Source of the DNA: Sphingopyxis sp.
Lineage (GTDB): Bacteria; Pseudomonadota; Alphaproteobacteria; Sphingomonadales; Sphingomonadaceae
Length of the DNA stretch: 64,000 bases
Direction of reading: 5' to 3'
Assembly (NCBI RefSeq): GCF_016793825.1
Contig: NZ_JAEULM010000021.1
Coordinates: 124,001-188,000 of the forward strand
The notes beneath the pieces are model-generated. The model was not told the origin of the DNA. It made no database searches and saw nothing but the letters and a program-made list of their open reading frames with translations. This document shows, one piece after another, positions 51,391-62,202 of the stretch. Within the stretch, counting starts at the first letter, position 1. Every line of letters begins with the position of its first letter. The position numbers and the translations under genes are program-made.

Positions 51391-52522
51391 ATGAAGCCAG
51401 CGGCGGGGCACCGGTCGGCGCGACCATTCGCTCGCCGTCGATGACGATCGGACTCGCGACGCCGTCGATCTCGGCCCCTTCCGGGCGGAAGCGCATCCCG
51501 CGCGCGATCACCTGCGGGTCAGCGAAAACGCCCGCCAGGTCATTGATCGGCCCCGCCGGAACGCCCTCGGCCTCCAGCGCAAGCGATAGCGGCTGCGCGT
51601 CCCAGCCTGCGATCTTCGCCGCAAGCAGCGGGATCAGCTCGGCCCGGTTCGCCAGCCGCGCGGCATTGTTCGCAAAGCGCGGATCGTCGGCCCACTGAGG
51701 TTCGCCCAATATCATACAAAGCTTGCGATACTGGCCGTCATTCCCGACCGCGACGACAAGCTGGCCGTCGGCGGTGGCGAAGGCCTGATACGGCACCACA
51801 TTGGCGTGACCGTTGCCCATGCGCCGCGGCGACACTCCGCTCGCGAGATAGTTGGCGGCCTGGTTGGCAAGCACAGCGACCTGCGAATCGAGCAGCGCCA
51901 TATCGACATGAGCGCCCACGCCCGTGACGTCACGACGTCGTAATGCGGCAAGAATGCCGACTGTCGCGTACATTCCGGTGAAGATGTCGGCGTAAGCAAT
52001 CCCGGCCTTTTGCGGCGGTCCGTCGGGTTCGCCGGTCAGCGACATGAATCCGCTCATCGCCTGAACGATGAAATCATACCCCGCCCGGTGCGCATAGGGA
52101 CCCGTCTGGCCGAAGCCGGTGATCGAGCAGACGATCAGCCGCGGAAAGGCGGCGCGCAATGTCGCCGGATCGAGGCCATATTTGGCAAGCCCGCCGACCT
52201 TGTAATTTTCGATGACGACGTCGGCTCCGCCTATCAACGCGCGGACCTCCGCCTGCCCTGCCGTCGTCGCGATATCGACGGCGACGCTCCGCTTGCCCCG
52301 ATTGCAACTGTGATAATAAGCGGCGCCCAGATTCGTCCCGTCTGCGTCGGTCACGAAGGGCGGTCCCCACGCGCGCGTGTCGTCGCCTGCGCCCGGCCGC
52401 TCGACCTTCACCACGTCCGCGCCGAGGTCGGCGAGCAATTGCCCGCACCATGGCCCCGCCAGCACGCGCGCGAGTTCGACGACGCGCAGGCCAGCCAGCG
52501 GTTTCGGCGCCGGATCAGGCAA
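51389..52522 (-). CDS. gcdG: Class III CoA-transferase, probable succinyl-CoA:glutarate CoA-transferase
   Basis: 377 residues, CaiB/BaiF family: [42 protein letters not shown] at the start and the catalytic Asp in [16 protein letters not shown]. It starts with a TTG that lies 8 bases inside the gcdH 3' end, so it is coupled to gcdH. In Pseudomonas the gcdHG pair handles glutarate; the same order here suggests transfer of CoA to glutarate in lysine or glutarate breakdown. Substrate inferred from context. Confidence 0.8.
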   Translation of the reverse strand: MPDPAPKPLAGLRVVELARVLAGPWCGQLLADLGADVVKVERPGAGDDTRAWGPPFVTDADGTNLGAAYYHSCNRGKRSVAVDIATTAGQAEVRALIGGADVVIENYKVGGLAKYGLDPATLRAAFPRLIVCSITGFGQTGPYAHRAGYDFIVQAMSGFMSLTGEPDGPPQKAGIAYADIFTGMYATVGILAALRRRDVTGVGAHVDMALLDSQVAVLANQAANYLASGVSPRRMGNGHANVVPYQAFATADGQLVVAVGNDGQYRKLCMILGEPQWADDPRFANNAARLANRAELIPLLAAKIAGWDAQPLSLALEAEGVPAGPINDLAGVFADPQVIARGMRFRPEGAEIDGVASPIVIDGERMVAPTGAPPLAS

Positions 52523-53717
52523 AGGCAGACAGGCCCGTGATGGCGCGGCCCAGAATCAAGGCATGGACGTCGTGCGTGCCCTCATAGGTGTTCACGGTTT
52601 CCAGGTTCACGGCATGGCGGATGACGTGATAATCGGCGGAAATCCCGTTGCCGCCGTGCATATCGCGCGCGACGCGCGCGATATCGAGCGCTTTGCCGCA
52701 ATTGTTGCGCTTGAGCAGGCTGATCGCATCGGGGATCAGCCTTCCCTCGTCGATCAGCCGCCCGACGCGCAGGGCCGTTTGCAGGCCCAGCGCGATTTCG
52801 GTGAGCATGTTGGCCAGTTTGAGTTGGACGATCTGGTTCGCCGCCAACGGCCGGCCGAACTGCTTGCGCTCCAGCGTATAATTGCGCGCCGCTTCATAGC
52901 AGAATTCCGCCGCGCCCATCGCGCCCCACCCGATGCCGTAACGCGCGCGGTTGAGGCAGCCGAACGGCCCCTTCAGCCCCGACACATGGGGTAGCAGGGC
53001 ATCCTCACCCACCTCGACCCCATCCATCACGATTTCACCGGTGATCGAAGCGCGCAGGCTGACCTTGCCCTCTATCTTGGGCGCCGAAAGCCCCTTCATG
53101 CCCTTTTCGAGCACAAAGCCGCGGATCGCGCCGTCGTGCGCGTCGGATTTCGCCCACACAACGAACACATCGGCGATCGGCGAATTGGTGATCCACATCT
53201 TCGCGCCCTTCAGCCGATAGCCGCCGGCGATCTTCTCCGCGCGCGTACGCATGCCGCCGGGATCGCTGCCCGCGTCGGGTTCGGTCAGGCCGAAACAGCC
53301 GACCAGCTCGCCCGACGTCAGGCCAGGAAGATATTTCCGCTTCTGCTCCTCACTGCCGTAAGCGTTGATCGGATGGATCACGAGCGAGCTCTGCACCGAG
53401 CAGGCCGAACGGTAACCCGAATCGATCCGTTCGACCTCGCGCGCGATGAGGCCATAGCTGACATAATTCAGGCCCGCGCCGCCATATTCGGGGTCAATTG
53501 TCGCGCCAAGGAGGCCAAGCTGGCCCATCTCGCGCATGATCTCGCGGTCGAAGCGTTCTTCGAGAAACGCCGATGTGACGCGCGGCAGCAACTCGCCTTC
53601 GGCATAGGCGCGCGCCGCGCTCTGGATCATCCGCTCTTCTTCGCTGAGCTGGTCGGCGAGCTGAAGGGGGTCGAACGGGTCGAGGGCTTCGATACGCTGC
53701 GGATCGGCGAGGGCCAT
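52515..53717 (-). CDS. gcdH: Glutaryl-CoA dehydrogenase
   Basis: 400 residues, acyl-CoA dehydrogenase fold. GcdH hallmarks: the [41 protein letters not shown] stretch, [15 protein letters not shown], and [18 protein letters not shown] holding the catalytic Glu. It oxidises and decarboxylates glutaryl-CoA to crotonyl-CoA with FAD in lysine and tryptophan breakdown. The CoA-transferase gene follows with an overlap. Confidence 0.94.
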   Translation of the reverse strand: MALADPQRIEALDPFDPLQLADQLSEEERMIQSAARAYAEGELLPRVTSAFLEERFDREIMREMGQLGLLGATIDPEYGGAGLNYVSYGLIAREVERIDSGYRSACSVQSSLVIHPINAYGSEEQKRKYLPGLTSGELVGCFGLTEPDAGSDPGGMRTRAEKIAGGYRLKGAKMWITNSPIADVFVVWAKSDAHDGAIRGFVLEKGMKGLSAPKIEGKVSLRASITGEIVMDGVEVGEDALLPHVSGLKGPFGCLNRARYGIGWGAMGAAEFCYEAARNYTLERKQFGRPLAANQIVQLKLANMLTEIALGLQTALRVGRLIDEGRLIPDAISLLKRNNCGKALDIARVARDMHGGNGISADYHVIRHAVNLETVNTYEGTHDVHALILGRAITGLSAFA

Positions 53718-53756
53718 GGGTCGGCTTTCTTCAAGCGCGACCCCTGAAAGGAGTCG

Positions 53757-54662
53757 CTAGGGGGTCGTGACGGCCGGCGGGCGGGCCATCGCGACGGCGG
53801 TTCCGTCGCGCGGCTCCAATATCGCCGCGGTCTCAATGAGGTCAAGCGCGCGACGCGCCTCATGATACCGGCGCGCTTCGATCAGCCATTCGCCCGCCGC
53901 GGCGGCGCCGGGCATCGCCTGCACCTCCGCAATCGCCTTGTCGGCCATCCCTCCGGCAAGGTAGCGGCGTGCGCGGTCGAGCCGTTCGGTGGCACGCGGC
54001 GATTGTGTACCCGCAGGCCGAACAACGAACAGTTCGCCGAGCTCGCGGCGAAGTCCCGTCCACAGGCTGCCATTGTCGCCCTTCCGCCCGACCAGTTCGG
54101 GCGCAATCGCATCGAGTTCGGCGCGCAACTGTTCGAGCGTGACGGGCTCACGAGAGGTTTCGATGATCGTTTTCACCGCATTCGGCTGATCATCCCCGAA
54201 ACGGAGCCGAAGCTGCGCCTCGAGATAGCCAAGCGACAAGCCGCGATCGAGCGCGCGACGCACCGCGAAAGCGACCAGCAGACCCTCGGCGCGCGAGGCG
54301 TTGCCCGAGGCCGACTCGGCCTGAAGAGTGATCCGCGAAAGGCGCTGTTCGAGCTCGGCAACCCGCGCGCCCAGCGCATCGGGATTGTCGATTGGCGCGA
54401 CAACCAGCGCGGCCTTCCCGGTCGACGGGTCGGCGGCCGTCTGTCCCACCACCGCGAGCTGGCCGCCGGCCGACGGCGTCTCGCCGACCACGGTTTCGGT
54501 CTGGGGATCGGCTGCAAGCCAGCGACTCATCGCCCAGCCGCCACCGACCACGCCCGCGAGCAGAAGCACCATCGCGCTGATGAAAAGAGCCCTGAAGGAC
54601 AGTCGCTTAACCGGTACCGCGCCATCCGCCGGCGCGGACGTTTCGATGCTGTCGATTGCCAT
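53757..54662 (-). CDS. Mitofilin-like membrane protein (COG4223)
   Basis: 301 residues from ATG 54662; the frame extends upstream over hemD and is not used. One N-terminal membrane helix (LFISAMVLLLAGVVGGGWAMSRWL), then a coiled-coil (ALGARVAELEQRLSRITLQAES) and a helical C-terminal domain. It follows hemC-hemD in many alphaproteobacteria, where it is the bacterial relative of mitochondrial Mic60 and may shape the inner membrane. Starts 22 bases after hemD. Confidence 0.82.
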   Translation of the reverse strand: MAIDSIETSAPADGAVPVKRLSFRALFISAMVLLLAGVVGGGWAMSRWLAADPQTETVVGETPSAGGQLAVVGQTAADPSTGKAALVVAPIDNPDALGARVAELEQRLSRITLQAESASGNASRAEGLLVAFAVRRALDRGLSLGYLEAQLRLRFGDDQPNAVKTIIETSREPVTLEQLRAELDAIAPELVGRKGDNGSLWTGLRRELGELFVVRPAGTQSPRATERLDRARRYLAGGMADKAIAEVQAMPGAAAAGEWLIEARRYHEARRALDLIETAAILEPRDGTAVAMARPPAVTTP

Positions 54663-54684
54663 ATTTCTCTTTCGAACGACCCCG

Positions 54685-55392
54685 TTATTGGCCCTTTTGG
54701 CATAATTTATGCGCCGCTGCCAACATCGAGGCATCGTCAGGCCGTGCCGCGACGGAGATTTCGGTCCAACCGTCGCCTGCCGCACCCGCCACCGCCGGAC
54801 TGATCGCAACCAGCGAAAGGTGCCGCCGCGCCGCGCCGGCACAGGCGGCAATCCGCCTTGCTCCGCGCGCAGAATGCGCAAGCAGTACCGCGGGCGCGGC
54901 GATCGCATCGGCCCAGCCCACCGGCGGACTGACGGGATCGACCGCATAAACCGGCAGCGCGACCAGTTCCATCCCGCGCGCGTCGAAACTCGATCGATCG
55001 CGACCGCAAAGCCACAGGATTCGTCGAATATTCCGCGACGTCATGGCATCGATCAGCGCCTGCGCGTCGCCCGCGCCCGTCATTTCAACTCGCCGTCCGA
55101 TCTTCTCCGCCGCGGTCGCCGTGGCAGCCCCGACAGCATAGACCGGAAGCTCGGGAAGCGTTGGTCGCTGTGGCGATCCGCCCGGCGACAGGCGCGGACC
55201 GGCGAGTCGAACCGCTTGCGCACTCGTCAGCAGGAGCGCGTCGAAGTCGCCCTCCGGCATGCTCCATTCGATCGGCCGCGCCTCGAACAGCGGGAAATGC
55301 CGGGCATCGATCCCCATCGCCTGCGCCCGCGCAACCGTCGCCATGCCGCCGGGGTCCGAGCGAGTGACAATCAGCGGAAGGCCCTGGATCAT
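54685..55392 (-). CDS. hemD: Uroporphyrinogen-III synthase HemD
   Basis: 235 residues. The family is poorly conserved; visible marks are LPLIVTRSDPGG at the start, FDALLLTSAQAVRLAG, VYAVGAATATAAEKIG and LLAHSARGARRIA. It closes and inverts the linear tetrapyrrole made by HemC. Overlaps hemC by ATGA, the normal order. Confidence 0.88.
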   Translation of the reverse strand: MIQGLPLIVTRSDPGGMATVARAQAMGIDARHFPLFEARPIEWSMPEGDFDALLLTSAQAVRLAGPRLSPGGSPQRPTLPELPVYAVGAATATAAEKIGRRVEMTGAGDAQALIDAMTSRNIRRILWLCGRDRSSFDARGMELVALPVYAVDPVSPPVGWADAIAAPAVLLAHSARGARRIAACAGAARRHLSLVAISPAVAGAAGDGWTEISVAARPDDASMLAAAHKLCQKGQ

Positions 55393-56342
55393 GCGCCAAA
55401 GAGCCGCCGGATCGCCTCGCTGGCATCCCCAAGCAGGCGCCGGGCCAGCGCAGCGGCATCACCCTCTGCCGCGATCGGCGCATGACCGGCGACATGATCT
55501 CCGCCGTCGTCCGAATAGATCTCGGCGTCGAGCCGCAACGATCCATCAGCCTGCCAATGCGCGTGCGCCGCCACGGGCGAGCGACAATCACCGCCCAGCG
55601 CGGCAAGCAAGGCGCGCTCCGCCGCCACCGCTTCATGCGTGGGGCGGTGATCAACTGTCTTCAGCAACGCGAGAATTGCCGGATCATCGGCGCGGCATTC
55701 GATCCCGATCGCGCCCTGCGACGCCGCCGGAAGCAGCAGATCGGCGGCCTGAACGCTGCCGACATCGTGCATTCCGAGCCGGTCGAGCCCGGCCGCGGCG
55801 AGCAGCGTCGCATCGGCATCGCCGGCCGCCAGCTTGGACAGCCGGGTCGCGACATTGCCGCGCAACAGCGTGGTCACGATATCGGGCCGTAATCGCTTCA
55901 CCTGCGCGGCGCGGCGCGGGCTGCTCGTGCCCAGTCGCGCGCCCTGCGGCAAATCCGTAATCGTCGTCGCCGTGATCCCCTCCCGCACCACCAGCCGGTC
56001 GCGCGGGTCGGCGCGCTCCAGCATCGCGCCGAGCGCGAATCGCGGGTCACGAAGTGTCTCGACATCCTTCAACGAATGAACCGCGATGTCGATGTCGCGC
56101 GCGTCGAGCGTCGCATCGAGTTCACGCGTCCACAACGCCTTGCCCCCAACATCGGCCAGCGCGCGATCCTGGATCCGGTCGCCGGTGGCGGTCATCGGCA
56201 TGATTGCGAGCGCTGCGGGGTCAAGCGCATGCGCGCGCGCCAGCGCCGCCGCCGCCATATGCGCCTGTGCAAGCGCGAGGGGCGAAGCGCGGGTGCCGAT
56301 GCGCAGCGGACGCGCGGTTGTCGGAAGCGGGATCGAAGCCAT
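55389..56342 (-). CDS. hemC: Porphobilinogen deaminase HemC
   Basis: 317 residues from ATG 56342 (GGGAG upstream). [14 protein letters not shown] near the N-terminus, [32 protein letters not shown] and the cofactor-binding Cys in [12 protein letters not shown] are diagnostic. It joins four porphobilinogens on a dipyrromethane cofactor. Divergent from tsaD, a common alphaproteobacterial arrangement. Confidence 0.96.
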   Translation of the reverse strand: MASIPLPTTARPLRIGTRASPLALAQAHMAAAALARAHALDPAALAIMPMTATGDRIQDRALADVGGKALWTRELDATLDARDIDIAVHSLKDVETLRDPRFALGAMLERADPRDRLVVREGITATTITDLPQGARLGTSSPRRAAQVKRLRPDIVTTLLRGNVATRLSKLAAGDADATLLAAAGLDRLGMHDVGSVQAADLLLPAASQGAIGIECRADDPAILALLKTVDHRPTHEAVAAERALLAALGGDCRSPVAAHAHWQADGSLRLDAEIYSDDGGDHVAGHAPIAAEGDAAALARRLLGDASEAIRRLFGA

Positions 56343-56403
56343 ATCTCCCGCTAGCCGCCCTTGCCCTGTCTGCAAAGGGGCGGGTAAGGAGGCACGCAAT
56401 AAT

Positions 56404-57438
56404 ATGACTCTGATCCTTGGCCTTGAATCGAGCTGCGACGAAACCGCGGTGGCGCTCGTCGATAGCGAGCGACGCATCCTCGCGCATCGCGTCGCGGGTC
56501 AGGAGGACGAACATCGCCCCTTTGGCGGCGTGGTTCCGGAGATCGCCGCGCGGGCGCATGTCGAACGGCTGGCGCCACTGGTTGAAGCGGTGCTTGGCGA
56601 AGCCGACCTGACCCTCGCGGATGTCGATGCGATCGCGGCAACGGCTGGCCCGGGCCTGATCGGTGGCGTGATGGTCGGGCTGGTTACGGGGAAAGCACTG
56701 GCGCACGCTGCGGGCAAACCGCTGATCGCGGTCAACCACCTCGAAGGCCATGCGCTGAGCCCGCGCCTTGCCGATGCGTCGCTGGAATTTCCGTATCTGT
56801 TGCTGCTGGTGTCGGGCGGCCACTGCCAGTTGCTGCTCGTACGCGGCGTTGGCGACTATCGCCGACTGGCAACAACGATCGACGACGCGGCGGGCGAAGC
56901 GTTCGACAAGACCGCCAAGCTGCTCGGCCTCGGCTACCCCGGCGGCCCGGCGGTCGAGCGTCTCGCGGCGCAGGGCGATCCACATGCCGTTGCGCTCCCC
57001 CGACCCCTCGCCGGTAGCACCGAACCGCATTTCTCGTTCGCAGGCCTCAAGAGCGCGGTTGCGCGGACCGCCGCATCGGGCGCGCATCGCACCGCCGACC
57101 TCGCCGCTTCGTTTCAGCAGGCGGTCGTCGATTGCCTTGTCGACCGGAGCCGGATCGCACTTGCGACATGTCCCGAAGCGACCGCTTTCGTCGTAGCCGG
57201 CGGGGTCGCCGCGAACGGCGCGATCCGGTCAGCGCTCACCACGCTCGCAGCACGCTTCGACAAGCCTTTCGTCGCTCCGCCGCTTTGGCTCTGCACCGAC
57301 AATGGCGCGATGATCGCGTGGGCCGGCGCCGAACGCTTTGCCGCCGGCCTGACCGACTCCCTCGACACTGCGGCGCGCCCGCGCTGGCCGCTCGACCCGG
57401 AGGCCGAAGCGGTTCGCGGAGCGGGGGTGAAGGCATGA
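56404..57438 (+). CDS. tsaD: tRNA N6-adenosine threonylcarbamoyltransferase TsaD
   Basis: 344 residues. [15 protein letters not shown], the metal-binding [24 protein letters not shown] and [19 protein letters not shown] are TsaD motifs. It adds the threonylcarbamoyl group to A37 of ANN-reading tRNAs. The ATG at 56404 starts homology directly; upstream in-frame sequence is antisense to hemC. Overlaps gpsA by ATGA. Confidence 0.97.
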   Translation: MTLILGLESSCDETAVALVDSERRILAHRVAGQEDEHRPFGGVVPEIAARAHVERLAPLVEAVLGEADLTLADVDAIAATAGPGLIGGVMVGLVTGKALAHAAGKPLIAVNHLEGHALSPRLADASLEFPYLLLLVSGGHCQLLLVRGVGDYRRLATTIDDAAGEAFDKTAKLLGLGYPGGPAVERLAAQGDPHAVALPRPLAGSTEPHFSFAGLKSAVARTAASGAHRTADLAASFQQAVVDCLVDRSRIALATCPEATAFVVAGGVAANGAIRSALTTLAARFDKPFVAPPLWLCTDNGAMIAWAGAERFAAGLTDSLDTAARPRWPLDPEAEAVRGAGVKA

Positions 57439-58427
57439 CGTCACACCATCGTTTCGGGGTGATCGGCGGCGGCGCCTGGGGAACGGCGCTCGCGCAGATG
57501 ATCGCGGCCGAAGGGGCACCGGTCCGGCTGTGGGCACGTGAAGACGATGTGGTCGCGGCGATCAACGGCGAACACCGCAATCCCATGTTCCTGCCCGGTG
57601 CGGCGCTATCGCCCTCGCTTGCCGCCACCGGCGATCTTGCCGACATGGCCGAATGCGACGCATTGCTCGTCGTCGTGCCGGTCCCGTTCCTGCGCTCCGT
57701 ACTCGCGGCCTTGCCGCCATCCGGCGCACCGCTGATCTTTTGCAGCAAGGGCATGGAGGCCGGGACCTTTGCCTTTCCAATCGACATTGCCAACGACATT
57801 TGCCCCGATCGGGCGCACGCCGTGCTGTCGGGGCCGACCTTCGCGCACGAAGTCGCCGCTGGACTTCCCACCGCAATCACGCTGGCAGCCACGGACACCG
57901 AAACCGCCGAAGCGCTCGCGCTCGCGCTCGCCCGTCCGCACTTTCGACCGTACATATCGACCGACATGATCGGCGCCGAAATCGGCGGCGCGGTGAAGAA
58001 TATCCTCGCGATCGCCTGCGGCATCGTCGATGGCGCCGGGCTGGGGCTCAACGCCCGTGCTGCGCTGATCAGCCGCGGATTTGCGGAAATGACCCGTTTT
58101 GGCCTGTCACGCGGCGCGCTGCCCGAAACGCTGGCAGGGCTTGCGGGCCTTGGCGACCTTGTCCTCACCTGCACGTCGGCCAACTCGCGCAACTTCGCGC
58201 TGGGCCAGGGGCTTGGTCGTGGCGAAGCAGCCTCGGCGCTGATGGCCGACCGTCGCACCGTTGCCGAAGGAGCCTTCAGCGCGCCCGTGATTGCCGCCGC
58301 CGCGCGCGCCGACGGTATCGACATGCCGATCACCGATGCCGTCGCACGACTCGTCTCGGGCGAGATTCTGGCGGCACAAGCCATTCAGGCGTTGCTCAGC
58401 CGCCCCCTGCGACCCGAAGGCCGATGA
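57435..58427 (+). CDS. gpsA: Glycerol-3-phosphate dehydrogenase GpsA
   Basis: 330 residues. The NAD(P) loop [74 protein letters not shown] and [19 protein letters not shown] are all present. It makes sn-glycerol-3-phosphate for phospholipids from dihydroxyacetone phosphate. Coupled to tsaD. Confidence 0.97.
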   Translation: MTSHHRFGVIGGGAWGTALAQMIAAEGAPVRLWAREDDVVAAINGEHRNPMFLPGAALSPSLAATGDLADMAECDALLVVVPVPFLRSVLAALPPSGAPLIFCSKGMEAGTFAFPIDIANDICPDRAHAVLSGPTFAHEVAAGLPTAITLAATDTETAEALALALARPHFRPYISTDMIGAEIGGAVKNILAIACGIVDGAGLGLNARAALISRGFAEMTRFGLSRGALPETLAGLAGLGDLVLTCTSANSRNFALGQGLGRGEAASALMADRRTVAEGAFSAPVIAAAARADGIDMPITDAVARLVSGEILAAQAIQALLSRPLRPEGR

Positions 58428-58503
58428 TCTCCACGATGGAATTGCCTGCACCGCAGCGCCGCGCTAGATTGCCGGACGGGGATATCAGCAAGGGGCGCGA
58501 GGC

Positions 58504-60036
58504 TTGAGCCAGACGGACAGCGCAGCCGCGCCCTCTCCCGTTCCCACAGAACCCGCGATGGCCGACGCCGATGCCGCCGCCCTTGCCAAGGGCGGCCGCA
58601 CCAATTTCTTCGGCTTCGTCCTCCGCCTCGTCGCGCGCCTGCCCTTCCTCTACTTCGCAGGACGCTGGTACGGGCCCGAAGCGGTCGGACGCTTCGCCTT
58701 TGCGGTTCTCGTCATTGAACTCGTGGCGCAACTTGCAACTCTCGGTCTCAAACGGGGCCTTGCGGAGCAGTTGAGCGCGCCCGACGCCGATCACCGCACC
58801 GTCGTCTGGGACGGCATGTTCGTGGCATTCCTCGCTTCGGCGCTCGGCTCGGTGCTTCTGCTGTTGCTGCCGCACCTGATGTTTCCTGCCGGCGATATCG
58901 ACGGCACCGACCGGTGGATGGCACTGCTGATCTTCGCGATCGCCGGCACCGATATCGCGCTGGCCGCCTGCGCCTATCGGTTCGATATCGGCGCGACGGT
59001 GCGCGCGCGCGCGGTCGTCGAACCGTGGGTGATCAGCATCGCCGCGGCAGGCTTCTGGTTCGTGTCGCCACGCGACGGCCTGATGCTATCCTACGCCGCG
59101 GCCATGATCGGGGCCTTTCTGACGGCGCTCGTGCCGATGATTCGCCATTATGGCGGCCCCCGCGGATGGCAACCGCACCCCGCGCACCTGATCATGGTCG
59201 CGCGCCGCAACGCCCCACTCGCCGCCGCCGATGCGATCGAATGGGGTACGCGCCGCCTCGACCTCTTCATCCTCGGCCAGTTCACGTCGCCGACCATCTA
59301 TGGCATTTATTACATGGCACAGCAGGTCGCTTCGCTGCCGCAAAAGCTGAAGACCAGCTTCGAACCGATTCTGGGGCCCGTGATCACGCGCAACCTTGCC
59401 GAAAACAAGCTTGCGGCCGTTGCCGCACAGGTCAGCCAGGTCGGATTCTGGATCATCGCAGCGCAAGCCGGCGTCGCGCTCGCGCTCGGCATTCCAGGCG
59501 AAGCCGTGATGGGGCTTGTCGGCCCCCAGTTCGTCAGCGGCACCGGCGCCCTCGCCTTCTTGCTCGCGGCCGAGGTCGTCGCAGCGACCGCGGTCGTCAG
59601 CGAAGCGGCGCTCGTCTATGTTGCGCGGCACCGCAACCTGCTGATCAGCCTCGCCACGCTCGCGCTCCAGGCAATCCTCAGCGTCGCGCTGATCCTCGTC
59701 GCGAAATCGTGGGGCCTCGACCCGATCTACTACGCCGTGGCGGTCGCGCTTGCATTGATGCTGGCGCTCGGGTTCGCATCGGTCGTCAAGGCGCGGCTGC
59801 TCGCGCGCGTCCTGAATGCCCCGGTCAACAGCCTGCGCTGGGCGCTGATCTGGGCAACCGCCGGCGCTGCCGTGCTCGGCTGGGGCGCGACGCAATTGCC
59901 CGAATGGGCGGAACTGCTGATCGGTGTCCCGCTGATCCTGGGCATCTATGCGTGGCTAATCTGGACGCGCGGTTTCGGACCCGCCGACCGGGCGCTATTC
60001 AAGAAACACCCCGAGACGGCGACGGCCTCGTCCTGA
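58504..60036 (+). CDS. Polysaccharide/lipid-linked oligosaccharide flippase (Wzx/MOP-like)
   Basis: 510 residues from a TTG at 58504, with ATG 58558 as the alternative start. About 12 to 14 membrane helices fit the MOP superfamily (TNFFGFVLRLVARLPFLYFAGRWYGPEAVGRFAFAVLVIE; GTRRLDLFILGQFTSPTIYGIYYMAQQVASLP). Members flip lipid-linked sugars across the inner membrane. No glycosyltransferase genes are next to it, so its substrate is open. Confidence 0.83.
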   Translation: MSQTDSAAAPSPVPTEPAMADADAAALAKGGRTNFFGFVLRLVARLPFLYFAGRWYGPEAVGRFAFAVLVIELVAQLATLGLKRGLAEQLSAPDADHRTVVWDGMFVAFLASALGSVLLLLLPHLMFPAGDIDGTDRWMALLIFAIAGTDIALAACAYRFDIGATVRARAVVEPWVISIAAAGFWFVSPRDGLMLSYAAAMIGAFLTALVPMIRHYGGPRGWQPHPAHLIMVARRNAPLAAADAIEWGTRRLDLFILGQFTSPTIYGIYYMAQQVASLPQKLKTSFEPILGPVITRNLAENKLAAVAAQVSQVGFWIIAAQAGVALALGIPGEAVMGLVGPQFVSGTGALAFLLAAEVVAATAVVSEAALVYVARHRNLLISLATLALQAILSVALILVAKSWGLDPIYYAVAVALALMLALGFASVVKARLLARVLNAPVNSLRWALIWATAGAAVLGWGATQLPEWAELLIGVPLILGIYAWLIWTRGFGPADRALFKKHPETATASS

Positions 60037-60040
60037 AGAA

Positions 60041-61039
60041 TCAGCCGAGGCGCGCCGCGACCTTGGCCTTCAGGTCGGTCTGCGCGCGCGGGCCCACCTG
60101 CGCGATGATTTCGCGCGCGCATACGGCACCCATCGTCAGAGAGTCGGCGATCGAACGACCTTCGGCATGGCCCGACAGGAAGCCTGCGGCAAAAAGATCG
60201 CCAGCACCCGTCGTGTCCACGACCTGTTCGATCGGTTCGGCACCAACCTCGGTACGCTCCCCGTTCTGGAGCGCGATCGCTCCCTGTGCTCCCCTCGTGA
60301 CGACCAGCAGCGGGACCTGCGCCGCGACGCTCGCCACCGCCGCGTCGAAATCGTCGGTTTCGGCCAGCGCGCAGATCTCCACCTCGTTTGCGAACAGGAT
60401 GTCGAACAGGCCTTCGGCGATCAGCGCTCGGAAATCCGCGCCATGGCGGTCGATGATGAACGCATCCGACAGCGTGAAGGCGACCTTGCGCCCGGCGCCG
60501 CGCGACACATCGATCGCGCGCCGCATCGCCGCACGCGACAGCGGCGGATCCCACAGATAGCCTTCGAGATAGAGGATGGCCGCGTCCGCAATCCACGCCT
60601 CGTCGATCATCGACTGCTCGAGCAGGTGGCTGGCGCCCAGAAAAGTGTTCATGGTCCGCTGCCCGTCCGGGGTGACGAGGATCAGGCAGCGTGCGGTCGG
60701 CGCCCCTTCCTTGAGCGGCGCGGTATCGTATGCGACACCCAGCGCCCGCAGGTCATGCGTGAAAACATGGCCGAGCTGGTCGTCTGCGACCTGCCCGATA
60801 AAGGCGCATCGTTCGCCCAATACCGCCATGCCGGCGAGCGTGTTCGCGGCGGATCCGCCCGATACTTCGACCGCCGGGCCCATCGCCGCATACAGGCGCT
60901 CGGCTTCGGCCGCGTCGATCAGCCGCATCGATCCCTTGGTCAGACCTTCCGCCTCGATCAAGCTATCGTCGGCGCGGGCAAGAACATCGACGATCGCATT
61001 GCCGATGGCAACAACGTCGAAACGGGCGGTGGAGGCCAT
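60041..61039 (-). CDS. Adenosine kinase (PfkB family)
   Basis: 332 residues from ATG 61039 (GGAGG upstream). N-terminus FDVVAIGNAIVDVLARADD, GGSAANTLAGMAVLG and the PfkB signature DTTGAGDLFAAGFLSG with catalytic Asp. This alphaproteobacterial group phosphorylates adenosine or other ribosides. It is convergent with the flippase, whose stop is 4 bases away. Sugar kinase with another substrate is possible. Confidence 0.87.
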   Translation of the reverse strand: MASTARFDVVAIGNAIVDVLARADDSLIEAEGLTKGSMRLIDAAEAERLYAAMGPAVEVSGGSAANTLAGMAVLGERCAFIGQVADDQLGHVFTHDLRALGVAYDTAPLKEGAPTARCLILVTPDGQRTMNTFLGASHLLEQSMIDEAWIADAAILYLEGYLWDPPLSRAAMRRAIDVSRGAGRKVAFTLSDAFIIDRHGADFRALIAEGLFDILFANEVEICALAETDDFDAAVASVAAQVPLLVVTRGAQGAIALQNGERTEVGAEPIEQVVDTTGAGDLFAAGFLSGHAEGRSIADSLTMGAVCAREIIAQVGPRAQTDLKAKVAARLG

Positions 61040-61148
61040 GAAAAATCCTGTGCTGTATGGGGAGACTGCGCGCGCCTTAAGCGGCGAGACGCGCCAAGGC
61101 AAGCGCGGCGCTTGACGAGCCGCCCCAGCCCGCGCCATTCCGTCGGGC

Positions 61149-61829
61149 ATGGCTCATGCCGTTCACGCTCTCCTGCTGGCACTCCGCGACTTGCCGCACC
61201 CGCGCGTGCTGCGCATCCTGGTCCAGAGCCTGATCCTGACGTTGCTGATCTTCACCGCGACTGGAGCCGCAGTCGTTTATGGTGCCCGCTGGGCGCTCGG
61301 TCATTGGCGCTGGCTCGACGGGGTCGAACTCGACATGGCCGGCGTGCTTATCCTGCTTGTCGTCATCGCCGGAAGCTGGCTGCTGTTTCGCGCGGTCGCG
61401 ATCGTCGTTGTCGGTCTGTTCGCGGATTCGATCGTCGCGGATGTAGAGGGTCGTCATTATCCGGCCGCCGCCGCGCGGGCAATTGATGTCGGATGGCGTC
61501 AGAACTTGGGCCTTGCGCTCGCTTCGCTGTCGCGTTTGATCGCCGGCAATGTGGTCGCGCTGCCCGTCTATCTGGTTCTGCTCGTTACCGGGATCGGGAC
61601 GCCTCTGTTCGCGTTGTTCGTCAACGCACTGCTCCTCGGCCGCGATCTCGAAGCGATGGTGCTCGCACGCCACCCCGACCAGCCACGCTTCGCACGGCCG
61701 GTGCGCTGGTCACTGGGGTTGCTATCCGCCGCAAGCTTCGTGGTTCCCGTCGCCAATCTGTTGGCCCCGATCATCGGCGCGGCTATGGCCGTCCACCTGT
61801 TGCACCTGCGGGATGGAAACCGGACATGA
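61149..61829 (+). CDS. EI24/CysZ-like membrane protein
   Basis: 226 residues with four to six helices (ILVQSLILTLLIFTATGAAVVYGA, DMAGVLILLVVIAGSWLLFRAVAIVVVGLFADSIV, LIAGNVVALPVYLVLLVTGIGTPLFALFVNALLLGRDL, LLSAASFVVPVANLLAPIIGAAMAVHLLH). The pattern matches the EI24 domain, which includes the sulfate carrier CysZ. Its role here is unknown. Overlaps the next small lipoprotein gene. Confidence 0.8.
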   Translation: MAHAVHALLLALRDLPHPRVLRILVQSLILTLLIFTATGAAVVYGARWALGHWRWLDGVELDMAGVLILLVVIAGSWLLFRAVAIVVVGLFADSIVADVEGRHYPAAAARAIDVGWRQNLGLALASLSRLIAGNVVALPVYLVLLVTGIGTPLFALFVNALLLGRDLEAMVLARHPDQPRFARPVRWSLGLLSAASFVVPVANLLAPIIGAAMAVHLLHLRDGNRT

Positions 61830-62200
61830 CAATCAAGGAATTGCTGGCGATCGCGGCGGCGACCGGCCTGCTCGCCGGCTGCACCGCGACCCCGCCGCCC
61901 CGCTCGACGCAGCCCGTCACGACGTCGCGGCCACTGGCAACCCCGCCACGGATCGTCCAGAACAACAGTCTGGTCGGGCAGCACGCCAATGCCGCCCTGT
62001 CATTGTTCGGAAAGCCCCGGCTCGACGTCGCCGAGGGGGCTGGCCGCAAGCTCCAGTTCGCGGGAGCCGCCTGCATTCTCGATATCTATTACTATGCGCC
62101 AAAGGCCGGCGCCGACGCCATCGCGACCCACGTCGATGCACGTACGCCCGATGGGCGCGATACCAATGTCGATAGCTGCGTCAGCGCGCTTCGCCGCTGA
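61826..62200 (+). CDS. Small lipoprotein
   Basis: 124 residues. Signal peptide with lipobox LLAGCTATPP (Cys19), a Pro/Thr-rich linker, then a small domain (SLVGQHANAALSLFGKPRLDVAEGAGRKLQFAGAACILDIYYYAP). Two cysteines in the domain may form a disulfide. Family not recognised; probably periplasmic-facing. ATGA overlap with the EI24-like gene. Confidence 0.8.
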   Translation: MTIKELLAIAAATGLLAGCTATPPPRSTQPVTTSRPLATPPRIVQNNSLVGQHANAALSLFGKPRLDVAEGAGRKLQFAGAACILDIYYYAPKAGADAIATHVDARTPDGRDTNVDSCVSALRR

Positions 62201-62202
62201 CG

